DNA of 15,132 bases from assembly GCA_910579155.1 (NCBI GenBank), contig CAJTTS010000078.1, positions 1-15,132 on the forward strand. The letters run 5' to 3'. Source of the DNA: an uncultured Oscillospiraceae bacterium (GTDB lineage Bacteria > Bacillota_A > Clostridia > Oscillospirales > Oscillospiraceae). Under the pieces are notes generated by a model, which made no database searches, was not told the DNA's origin, and was given only the letters and a program-made list of their open reading frames with translations. Positions within the stretch are counted from its first letter, which is position 1. Each line of letters opens with the position of its first letter. This document shows, in pieces, positions 1-5,842 of the stretch. The translations under genes were made by a program, and so were the position numbers.

Positions 1-2
1 CC

Positions 3-167
3 CCCAAAATTGATTGCACCGTGGTGTCCTGGGCCAAGGGCGGCAGTCAGTTTGTGAATCAGGCGGACGTGGGCGGCGTCTACAACGGCCAGTGGATCAT
101 GGCGACCACCCGCTGGGTGACGAAAATCTACGCCCCCTCCAAACCCCTGCCCCGGACGGGGTATTAA
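3..167 (+). CDS. 3' end of an unrecognised gene
   Basis: An open frame enters from the left edge and ends at TAA 165-167, giving 54 residues of a C-terminus. The visible part is rich in Gly, aromatic residues and alternating hydrophobics (VVSWAKGG, GGVYNGQWIM, TTRWVTKIY) and ends in PLPRTGY. This looks like a small beta-rich domain followed by a Pro-containing tail. I see no catalytic motif, membrane segment or cysteine cluster. In clostridial ICEs, conjugation or cell-wall hydrolase genes often lie upstream of the accessory block seen here, so a transfer-related protein is possible, but that rests on position only. The reading is supported by the downstream hairpin and promoter, which mark the end of a transcription unit. 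Another frame is open over 14-349, but it runs through the promoter and ribosome binding site of the next gene. Confidence 0.6.
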   Translation, partial: PKIDCTVVSWAKGGSQFVNQADVGGVYNGQWIMATTRWVTKIYAPSKPLPRTGY

Positions 168-178
168 GCATTTCCCCC

Positions 179-199
179 GTGGCCCGCTCTGCGGGCCAC
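179..199 (+). terminator. GC-rich hairpin after the first gene, terminator-like without U-tract
   Basis: A perfect 9-bp inverted repeat, GTGGCCCGC / GCGGGCCAC, with a 3-nt TCT loop starts 11 nt after the stop codon at 165-167. The stem is very stable. It is followed by TTACATAGGG and not by a run of T, so it is not a standard intrinsic terminator. It may cap the 3' end of the upstream transcript or act as a weak terminator ahead of the next promoter. Confidence 0.45.
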
Positions 200-217
200 T
201 TACATAGGGCCGTTCGC

Positions 218-280
218 ACATTTGAAACCGTTTCTTTTTTCTTGTACTATGGTGGTGAAGAAAGGAGCTGTTTCAAATGT
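218..280. promoter_or_regulatory. 11-bp inverted repeat bracketing promoter and start codon (putative operator pair)
   Basis: ACATTTGAAAC (218-228) and GTTTCAAATGT (270-280) are exact reverse complements. The left arm covers the -35 box and the right arm covers the start codon of the 51-aa gene. Centre-to-centre distance is 52 bp, about five helical turns. The left arm lies upstream of the predicted transcription start, so the pair cannot form an mRNA hairpin. It would have to act in DNA, for example as two half-sites or operators. Confidence 0.45.
222..250 (+). promoter_or_regulatory. Sigma-A-type promoter
   Basis: TTGAAA (222-227) as -35 and TACTAT (245-250) as -10 are separated by exactly 17 bp, close to the vegetative consensus. 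Transcription would begin near 257, leaving a short leader with the AAAGGAG ribosome binding site at 261-267 and the ATG at 277. This is the clearest promoter in the window and may drive the whole downstream gene series. Confidence 0.7.
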
Positions 281-432
281 TCAAACGGGAAAAGCGGGTA
301 TACCTCCAGTTTACTGATGATGAATACCAGCTTGTCCGCAAGTGCCTGATGGACTGGCGGAACAAGCTGACCGCCCAGGGCCGGAGCGCCGAGCCGGTGA
401 ATGAACTTCTGGCAAAACTGATGGCCCGCTGA
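277..432 (+). CDS. Small 51-aa protein, possible ribbon-helix-helix-like DNA-binding protein
   Basis: The ATG at 277 follows AAAGGAG (261-267) at good spacing, and the gene ends at TGA 430-432. The 51-residue product is basic at the N-terminus (MFKREKR), followed by a short predicted strand (RVYLQFT) and two helices (DDEYQLVRKCLMDWRNKL and PVNELLAKLM). A strand followed by two helices is the plan of small ribbon-helix-helix repressors, but I cannot confirm the family. It is the first gene after the best promoter, and its start codon lies inside one arm of an 11-bp inverted repeat whose other arm overlaps the -35 box. That context would suit an autoregulator of this ICE operon. The function is inferred and the reading frame itself is solid. 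Confidence 0.7.
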   Translation: MFKREKRVYLQFTDDEYQLVRKCLMDWRNKLTAQGRSAEPVNELLAKLMAR

Positions 433-485
433 AAAAGCGTTTTTTACATACACCGCTTTTTGTCCATTGGGCACAGAGCGGTGTA
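432..485 (+). promoter_or_regulatory. Structured leader with two mutually exclusive hairpins
   Basis: AAAAAGCG (432-439) can pair with CGCTTTTT (454-461), giving 8 bp with a 14-nt loop. TACACCGCT (449-457) can pair with AGCGGTGTA (477-485), giving 9 bp, with an inner stem of TGTCC (461-465) and GGGCA (469-473). The two structures share bases 454-457 and cannot coexist. The AAAGGAGG ribosome binding site of the next gene follows at 496-503. This arrangement could act as an attenuator or as a 3'/5' end structure between genes. Confidence 0.4.
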
Positions 486-510
486 AATCTTTGACAAAGG
501 AGGTTTTCAA

Positions 511-1128
511 ATGGACGGTAATGCGGAAAAACGCATGGCGGGTGATTTTGTTATCTTCCACTCCCTGCACATAGGCGACCGGGAGATCGTGCTGGGCGAG
601 AACCCGGACTGTGTGGATGAGCAACGCTATATGTGCGCGTTCTGCACGAACAACGGGATCATGGCCCTCTACACCGAGATCATGGTCAGCGATGATTACC
701 CTGAACTCGCGGCCCTCTTTGGACAGCGTGTGGCAGAGCAGGCGGAGAAAACCCGTGTTGACCTGAACGGCCCCAAAATTCAGGGCATCCCCAACGCCCC
801 CATCCTCGCCGGTGGCTGTGACACCATTGGGCACCAGAGCGACCTTCATGGCAAAATCGTTGTTATCAGGCCGGAGGTGCTGCGCCCGGAATACCGTCGG
901 GCAACCAGCCAACTCCACCTGTGCAACGGCGGCTTTGGCGCATCCCCCAACAGCCGCGGCTCCGCCTGTTCCTGCACGGAGCTGTATTCGGGCAAGACCT
1001 CGCGTTTTGAGCGCAGTGATGTTCTCGGCACGATTGAGCCGGAGAAACTGCCCCAATGGGCGAAGCATTGTCTGGATGCTTTACAGGCTGAAAAGGAAAA
1101 GAAATCGAAGGACAGGGAGGGCCGCTGA
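511..1128 (+). CDS. ICE-associated conserved protein of unknown function (205 aa)
   Basis: The ATG at 511 follows a near-perfect AAAGGAGG (496-503) at 7-nt spacing, and the stop is TGA 1126-1128. Two regions are visible. Residues 11-80 (pattern G-D-x-x-I-x-x-S-x-x-I-G-x-x-E-I-V-L-G) are clearly homologous to the N-terminal part of the next gene's product. Residues 95-190 contain a Gly/Cys-rich block (ILAGGCDTIGH, VLRPEYRRA, LCNGGFGASPNSRG, CSCTELYSGK) and end with a charged KEKKSKDRE tail. I believe the second block is a recurring domain in clostridial ICE proteins, but I cannot name it with confidence. No catalytic triad, membrane segment or nucleotide-binding motif is evident. The cysteines (C34, C42, C45, C103, C138, C153, C155) do not form a clear zinc site. 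It is separated by a single base from the next gene and is probably co-translated with it. Confidence 0.8.
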   Translation: MDGNAEKRMAGDFVIFHSLHIGDREIVLGENPDCVDEQRYMCAFCTNNGIMALYTEIMVSDDYPELAALFGQRVAEQAEKTRVDLNGPKIQGIPNAPILAGGCDTIGHQSDLHGKIVVIRPEVLRPEYRRATSQLHLCNGGFGASPNSRGSACSCTELYSGKTSRFERSDVLGTIEPEKLPQWAKHCLDALQAEKEKKSKDREGR

Positions 1129-1129
1129 T

Positions 1130-1411
1130 ATGGATGCCAGAATCAACGAGGGCTATACCATCACTGACTCCATCCAGATTGGGGAAACGGAGTTCGTTTT
1201 GGGCCAGAGCGGGAGCAAACCGCCCATGTATGTGACCTGGGCCTGCAAGGGCGGCGACAACTACTATTGGGGGCACTACTTCTCCGACCCTATGGAAGCC
1301 AAAAAGGATTTACTGATCCGTGCCAATGAGGAATTGGAGTACCAGATGGATCGGAGGGCGCGGGCCGCTGAAAAGCGGCCCAAAGAGCCTGATAAGGAGC
1401 GTGAGCGGTAA
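1130..1411 (+). CDS. Small ICE protein sharing a domain with the upstream gene (93 aa)
   Basis: The start is the ATG at 1130, preceded by AGGGAGG (1114-1120). An open frame extends further upstream to 812, but that part lies inside the previous gene and has no ribosome binding site. The protein aligns with residues 11-80 of the preceding product: I-x-x-S-x-x-I-G-x-x-E-F-V-L-G, then a Tyr/Trp-rich stretch (YVTWACKGGDNYYWGHY), then SD-x-x-EA and a helix ending in a highly charged tail (EKRPKEPDKERER). The second domain of the upstream protein is absent, so this may be a single-domain paralog arising from tandem duplication. Its stop TAA overlaps the next ATG by one base (TAATG, 1409-1413), indicating translational coupling. 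Function is unknown. Confidence 0.8.
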   Translation: MDARINEGYTITDSIQIGETEFVLGQSGSKPPMYVTWACKGGDNYYWGHYFSDPMEAKKDLLIRANEELEYQMDRRARAAEKRPKEPDKERER

Positions 1412-2370
1412 TGGATATGACTATACGGCCCGCTGCCCCTGCGGAGCGGCTTTACGCCCGTAAGCAGGGTACAAGCATCGGGGAGCAATGCGGCGCTGTG
1501 GGCTGTCTGCGCGGCAATATGGGCGAGGACGGGACGGAATTTCACACCGATTTTGAAAACTGCTGCGGCTATCTGCGGACGAGTGAATTTCTGGAGAATC
1601 TTCACGGGGTGCTGGACGCCCTGCGCCATGACGAGCAGTATGGCGGCGTGTTCAAAGACCGCGATACCCTGACGGCCTACTGCGGGACGCACCCGGAGAG
1701 CGATATGGGCCACTATGACCGGGAATATGCGTTCCGGGTGGACACAGAGCAATACACCTATTTTATGCGCTTGTGCGTGGACGATCTGGAGTTTGACTTT
1801 GAACTCTATCCCTATCGCCGGGACTTGTTCGACTTCCATGTGGAACAGGCTGAAAAGGGCATCCGTTTCATTGACCCAAATCATAGGGCGTGGTTCACGC
1901 TCCCGGATGGCGACCCCATCCGCATTATCACAGGCAGCGGCGACATTCGCAACTGCGTGGCCCGGTATGTGGACGAGCGCCATGTGGAACTGTCCCTTGA
2001 CTACAACAGCAAAGTCTATCTTCTCAGCGAGTTCGCGGAGAAGGCGGAGCGCATGGGGAGCCGGATCATTCCCCTGCGTTCCTCTTTGCCGGAGAAGTGT
2101 TTCAGCGTCACATCCGCCGCTGACGAGATCATCATTATCACCAAGGGCGAGATGTTCAAGCGGCCCGCTGGTGCCCACGCCGAGGGCATGACCGCCCGTG
2201 AGGGGGCCACCGCCGCCAATGAAGCTATGGGCGTGACCAAGGCGCAGGAGGCCGCTATGCTGTTCGGCTCGACCTATGGCTGGGACAAACCCGGCGCTGA
2301 CCCGAAATACTATGACGAGCAGGGTGAACCCATCAAGTTCAAGCACCGGGATCGTGGGGACGCCCGGTGA
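1411..2370 (+). CDS. ICE 'AERLY'-family protein, paralog copy 1 (319 aa)
   Basis: The ATG at 1411 overlaps the preceding stop by one base. The product belongs to an uncharacterised family I recognise from Tn1549-like clostridial ICEs. It starts with a signature (T-I-R-P-A-A-P-A-E-R-L-Y, residues 4-15), has a GCLRGNMG block (31-38), and a central (E)YAFRVDTEQYTY segment (105-117). An aromatic/basic YPYRRDLFDFH motif (133-143) leads into a beta-rich stretch (EKGIRFID, DGDPIRII, ARYVDERHVEL). The family tail includes PLRSSLP (221-227), GVTKAQEAAML (274-284) and ADPKYYDEQGEPIK near the end. No signal peptide, membrane helix or known catalytic motif is visible. Two further copies lie at 2387-3328 and 4898-5842. 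The function is not known. The position between small ICE proteins and a DNA methyltransferase suggests a DNA-protection or transfer-accessory role, but this is only contextual. Confidence 0.85.
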   Translation: MDMTIRPAAPAERLYARKQGTSIGEQCGAVGCLRGNMGEDGTEFHTDFENCCGYLRTSEFLENLHGVLDALRHDEQYGGVFKDRDTLTAYCGTHPESDMGHYDREYAFRVDTEQYTYFMRLCVDDLEFDFELYPYRRDLFDFHVEQAEKGIRFIDPNHRAWFTLPDGDPIRIITGSGDIRNCVARYVDERHVELSLDYNSKVYLLSEFAEKAERMGSRIIPLRSSLPEKCFSVTSAADEIIIITKGEMFKRPAGAHAEGMTAREGATAANEAMGVTKAQEAAMLFGSTYGWDKPGADPKYYDEQGEPIKFKHRDRGDAR

Positions 2371-2386
2371 AAGGAGTGTGACATTT

Positions 2387-3328
2387 ATGGAATTGACCAT
2401 ACGGCCTGCGACCCCCACAGAGCGGCTTTTCGCCTGTGAACAGAGTATGCGGCTTGCCGAGCGGTGCGGGAACCCAGGCCATTTGTGGGGCGAGCTGGAC
2501 AACACTGGCACGGTCTTTCTCAATAGCTGGGAAACTTTTGTGCGTTCCCAAAACACGCCGGAGTTCAAGGCCGAGTTCAACATGGTGCTTGATATGCTCC
2601 GCTTTGATGAGCGGTATGGCGGTATGTTGAAAAACCGCGCCAGCATGATCGTCTATTGCCTTGACCATTCGCAGGGGCGTTTCCGCAACGGCTATGAATA
2701 TGCGTTTCGGGCCGACACCCAGGACTACTCTTATCTGATCCGCTGCATCCCGCAGGGCGATGATAACCACGTTTATATCTATCCCTATCGCCGGGACTGC
2801 CTTGACCGGCACATGAAACAGGCTGAAAAGGGCATCTGTTTCACCACCCTGGACGGCAAAGAAAAGTTCAGAATCCCGGACGGCGATATGGTGCAGATCA
2901 TCACCAGCGAGGGCGGGCACTTTGACCGCATGGCCCGATATGTGGATGAAAACCATGCCGAAATCGGCGGCAGTCTCTACCATGCCCGTGAGTTTGCGGA
3001 ATGGATGGAGCAGAGCGGCAGTAAGGCGATCCCCCTGCGTTCTGCTTTGCCGGATAAGTGTTTCAGTGTCGCAGCGGCCACTGATGAAATGATAATTATT
3101 GTAAAGGGCGAAACGGGCGGCTATATCGTTGGCAAAAAAGCCGGGGCAACTTCCCGTGAGGGGGCTGACGCTGAAAACAAAGCTATGGGCGTGACCAAAG
3201 CGCAGGAAGCGGCTATGCTGGCCGGTTCCCTGTTCGGCTGGGATGTACCCGCCGCCGACCCCAAGAACTATGACGATCAGGGCAAGCCCATCAAGCCCAA
3301 ACGACATGACAGGGGCGACGCCCGATAA
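2387..3328 (+). CDS. ICE 'AERLY'-family protein, paralog copy 2 (313 aa)
   Basis: The ATG at 2387 follows AAAGGAG (2370-2376), which begins at the last base of the previous stop codon. The frame is open further upstream to 2276, but that part overlaps copy 1 and lacks a ribosome binding site. The product aligns with copy 1 over its full length: MELTIRPATPTERLF at the N-terminus, YAFRADTQDYSY, IYPYRRDCLDRHMKQAEKG, ARYVDENHAEI, IPLRSALPDKCFSV, and the tail GVTKAQEAAMLAGS...DDQGKPIKPK. Nucleotide identity with copy 1 is also visible in blocks such as CAGGCTGAAAAGGGCATC, consistent with tandem duplication. Copy 2 has lost some of the Tyr/acidic positions of the middle segment seen in copy 1. The gene ends just before a terminator-like hairpin (3356-3396). 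Function is unknown. Confidence 0.85.
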   Translation: MELTIRPATPTERLFACEQSMRLAERCGNPGHLWGELDNTGTVFLNSWETFVRSQNTPEFKAEFNMVLDMLRFDERYGGMLKNRASMIVYCLDHSQGRFRNGYEYAFRADTQDYSYLIRCIPQGDDNHVYIYPYRRDCLDRHMKQAEKGICFTTLDGKEKFRIPDGDMVQIITSEGGHFDRMARYVDENHAEIGGSLYHAREFAEWMEQSGSKAIPLRSALPDKCFSVAAATDEMIIIVKGETGGYIVGKKAGATSREGADAENKAMGVTKAQEAAMLAGSLFGWDVPAADPKNYDDQGKPIKPKRHDRGDAR

Positions 3329-3355
3329 AAGGCATTAAAAGTAATACAGTTTTTC

Positions 3356-3396
3356 AAAACGGCTTTCAGAAAATTATCTGGAAGTCGTTTTTGTTT
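3356..3396 (+). terminator. Intrinsic-terminator-like hairpin between paralog 2 and the methyltransferase
   Basis: AAAACGGCTTTCAG (3356-3369) pairs with CTGGAAGTCGTTTT (3378-3391) through 12 Watson-Crick pairs and two G-U pairs, with an 8-nt loop. It is followed by a T-rich tract (3388-3396). This is the best intrinsic terminator in the window. Only 20 nt separate it from the methyltransferase ATG, leaving no room for a promoter. It is either a leaky terminator that lowers methyltransferase expression or an attenuator. Confidence 0.65.
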
Positions 3397-3416
3397 TGAA
3401 GGGAGTGTGATAACCG

Positions 3417-4880
3417 ATGAAACTTCTGCTGGGCGGCTCCCCCTGCACCCATTGGAGCATCGCGCAGACCCGGAACCGGGAAACCCAGCCGGAGGGCCTG
3501 GGCTGGGAACTCTTTCGCAATTACCTGATCGCCAGGGAACGCTATGGGCCGGACTTTTACCTTTACGAGAACAACAAGAGCATGGCCCCGGCGATACGGG
3601 CGCAGATTACGGCGGAGCTGGGTGTGGAACCGCTCTTGATAAACTCCGCCCTCGTTTCCGCCCAAAGCCGCCAGCGGCTCTACTGGACGAATATCCCCGG
3701 CGTAGAACAGCCGAAAGACCGTGGCCTTATCCTGCTGGACGTGCTGGACAGCGGCCTGCCTTTGCAGGAAAAAGGCTACACGCTGAAAGCAGATTACTCC
3801 AAGGCCAGCGCAGCTAACGCCCTGGACGGCGGACATTTCCCTGCGCCGATGGCAATAGAGCCGGTGAATATCACCGCTGACGGCAAGGCCCAATGCCTGC
3901 GGGCCACCTATTATAAAGACGGCATCCGCAATATGGTGGGCAACACCATAGACCGCAAGACCTGTGTTGCCGAACAAGTTCGCATCAAGCGGCTGGGAGG
4001 GCTTTACGGCCAGTGTACCCGCTGGGGGATATTCGATTTAACAGGGAAAGCGCCGTGCCTGACCGCATCGGCGGGCATGGGCGGCGGTCATGTGCCCATG
4101 TACCCTATCCGCGTGGGCACCATAGAGAGTGGAACCGGCTCCGAGGGGCAGGGCCACCGGGTATATTCTGCGGACGGGAAAAGCAAGACCCTGTGCGGGA
4201 ACGGCGGCGGGGCCGGAGCGAAAACCGGGCTTTACACCGTCCCCACCGACTGCCCAGCCCTGCGGGTGGCGGAAGCCACCGCAAAGGGCTACACCGACAT
4301 TCTGCCGGGTGAGTGTGTGGACTTGACCATGCCCAACAGCAAGACCCGCAGGGGCCGCGCCATGCGGGAAAAGGCGAATTGCCTGACCACCTCCTGCCAG
4401 TATTATCAGTATTGCGGGACGCTGGACAGGCCCATCTACGAAGTCCGGGACGGCCAGATCACAATAAAGGGCCAGCAGTACCCCATCAAGCTGATGGACG
4501 GCTACTATATCATCCGCAAGCTGACGGTGCGGGAGTGTATGCGCCTTCAGACAGTGCCAGAGGACTTTGTATTCCCGGTAAGCGACACCCAGGCATACAA
4601 GATGCTGGGCAACGGCTGGACGGTGGACGTGATCGCCCATATCCTCTCCTACTGCCCCGGCATTACCACGGAACCGCTGGAAGTGTTGTCCATGTACGAT
4701 GGTATGAGCTGCGGGCACCTGGCCCTGGATAAGCTGGGGGCAACGGTTCTCCGATACTACGCAACCGAAATTGACAAATACGCCATAAAGACCACCCAAA
4801 CAAACTTCCCTGACACCATCCAATTAGGCGATGCTTTTCAGGTGCGGGAAGATGAATGGTGGTCTTTTCTTATTGGCTGA
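3417..4880 (+). CDS. DNA (cytosine-5) methyltransferase with circularly permuted motif order (487 aa)
   Basis: It would transfer a methyl group from S-adenosylmethionine to C5 of cytosine in DNA. All key motifs are present, but in the order IV-VI-VIII-target region-IX-X-I-II-III. The catalytic Pro-Cys is at residues 9-10 (GGSPC), the motif VI Glu is at 51 (ENN where ENV is usual), and motif VIII QSRQR is at 83-87. Motif IX is around 366-384 (RKLTVRECMRLQTVPEDF), motif X GNG is at 398-400, and motif I is at 424-441 (SMYDGMSCG). Motif II is at 447-456 (acidic E451) and motif III is at 468-476 (GDAF). A normal enzyme begins with motif I. Here it begins exactly at the strand carrying motif IV. 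Residues ~115-360 form a long target-recognition region with repeated 'GKA-x-CL-x-A' units. The start ATG 3417 follows AAGGGAG (3399-3405) at slightly long spacing. I recall similar methylases in other clostridial ICEs, which supports a natural, functional layout over a broken gene. Likely roles are element self-protection or regulation. The target sequence is unknown. Confidence 0.85.
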   Translation: MKLLLGGSPCTHWSIAQTRNRETQPEGLGWELFRNYLIARERYGPDFYLYENNKSMAPAIRAQITAELGVEPLLINSALVSAQSRQRLYWTNIPGVEQPKDRGLILLDVLDSGLPLQEKGYTLKADYSKASAANALDGGHFPAPMAIEPVNITADGKAQCLRATYYKDGIRNMVGNTIDRKTCVAEQVRIKRLGGLYGQCTRWGIFDLTGKAPCLTASAGMGGGHVPMYPIRVGTIESGTGSEGQGHRVYSADGKSKTLCGNGGGAGAKTGLYTVPTDCPALRVAEATAKGYTDILPGECVDLTMPNSKTRRGRAMREKANCLTTSCQYYQYCGTLDRPIYEVRDGQITIKGQQYPIKLMDGYYIIRKLTVRECMRLQTVPEDFVFPVSDTQAYKMLGNGWTVDVIAHILSYCPGITTEPLEVLSMYDGMSCGHLALDKLGATVLRYYATEIDKYAIKTTQTNFPDTIQLGDAFQVREDEWWSFLIG

Positions 4881-4897
4881 AAAGGAGGGCAACTATT

Positions 4898-5842
4898 ATG
4901 GAATTGACGATGCAAACCGCTACCCCTGCGGAACGGCTCTACACTTCCAGCCAGAGTACGCAGATAGCAGGCCAGACCGGGTGCATCGGCCATCTGCGGG
5001 CCGACATGGGTGCTGACGGCAAAGGATTTTTCAAGACATGGCAAGACCACCGGCAGAACCTGGGCACCGAGGAATTTCACGCCGAGTTTGAGAGCGTCCT
5101 GAACGCCCTGGTGGGCGATGAGCAGTATGGCGGCTTTCTGAAAAGCCGGGACGCCATGCGGGACTTCTGCCAGAAACGCCCGGAGAGCGGATTTAACGAG
5201 GGCTTTGCCTTTGGTTTCCGGGCGGACACAGCGCAGTATTCCTATCTGATCCGCCTGAACCCCTACAAGGGGGAGGAAAACCTGTTCATTTACTGCTATC
5301 GCCGGGACTGGTTGGACGGCCACATGAAACACGCTGAAAAAGGCATCCGCTTTATTACCCCAGGCTACAAGGAAAAATTCAGGATCGAGGACGGGGACAG
5401 TGTGCGTGTCAAGCGGTTTGATGGACGAGTGTTTGACCGGGTATGCCGCTATATTGACGACTATCACGTTGAAATTGGCAGCGAACTCTACCACATCTGC
5501 CAGTTTGCCGAACTGATGGAGCGTAACGGCAACACCGTTATTCCCCTCCGAAGTTCGCTGCCGCTGGTGTGCTACGGCAAGGTGCCGGAAAAGCGGGCCA
5601 TTGTGATGTTTGAACGGGGTTTTGACGGCTACCGCTCCGCGTCCTATGTAACGAAGGGCCGCACCAGCCAAAAGCTGGTTGACGAGTTGAACGCCGAGAT
5701 GGGCGTAACGAAAGCGCAGGCGATGGCGATGCAGGGCGGCGCTACGATGGGCTGGGACACTCCCGCCGCCGACCCGAAAAACTACGATGAACAGGGCCAG
5801 CCCATCAAGCCCAAGCACAGGAACAGGGGTGACGCACGGTGA
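4898..5842 (+). CDS. ICE 'AERLY'-family protein, paralog copy 3 (314 aa)
   Basis: The ATG at 4898 follows AAAGGAGGG (4881-4889), which lies directly after the methyltransferase stop at 4878-4880. The product is full-length relative to the other two copies: MELTMQTATPAERLY, then GCIGHLRADMG, FGFRADTAQYSYLIR, YCYRRDWLDGHMKHAEKG, CRYIDDYHVEIGSELYHICQFAELMERNG, VIPLRSSLP, and MGVTKAQAMAMQGG with the shared DEQGQPIKPKHRNRGDAR end. From what I remember of the family, this copy looks closest to the common ICE form (IDDYHVE and YHICxFAELMERNGNT), while copies 1 and 2 are more diverged. It is separated from copies 1 and 2 by the methyltransferase. Its stop overlaps the next gene's GTG start by four bases. 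Function is unknown. Confidence 0.85.
   Translation: MELTMQTATPAERLYTSSQSTQIAGQTGCIGHLRADMGADGKGFFKTWQDHRQNLGTEEFHAEFESVLNALVGDEQYGGFLKSRDAMRDFCQKRPESGFNEGFAFGFRADTAQYSYLIRLNPYKGEENLFIYCYRRDWLDGHMKHAEKGIRFITPGYKEKFRIEDGDSVRVKRFDGRVFDRVCRYIDDYHVEIGSELYHICQFAELMERNGNTVIPLRSSLPLVCYGKVPEKRAIVMFERGFDGYRSASYVTKGRTSQKLVDELNAEMGVTKAQAMAMQGGATMGWDTPAADPKNYDEQGQPIKPKHRNRGDAR

Noticed and set aside
14..349. 111-aa forward frame at the left edge
   Set aside because: It runs through the hairpin, promoter and start of the 51-aa gene. The composition is unstructured (RGRRLQRP and similar) and there is no ribosome binding site.
812..1129. Upstream extension of the 93-aa gene
   Set aside because: The open frame starts inside the previous gene without a ribosome binding site. 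The AGGGAGG at 1114-1120 and homology begin at ATG 1130.
1276..2646. 456-aa open frame on the - strand
   Set aside because: It lies opposite two well-supported genes with ribosome binding sites and family matches. It arises from strong GC bias at third codon positions and has no ribosome binding site or recognisable motif.
2339..3307. 322-aa open frame on the - strand, similar in character to the one at 4838-5818
   Set aside because: Both are antisense shadows of the paralogous 'AERLY' genes. Their mutual similarity simply mirrors the paralogy of the real genes.
3407..3817. 136-aa forward frame overlapping the start of the methyltransferase
   Set aside because: Its product is Arg/Pro/Gly-rich with no motif, while the overlapping frame carries the complete set of C5 methyltransferase motifs.
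4313..4732. 139-aa forward frame inside the methyltransferase
   Set aside because: Unlike the tnpV overlap, it has no convincing ribosome binding site and no family pattern. The main frame here carries motifs IX, X and I.
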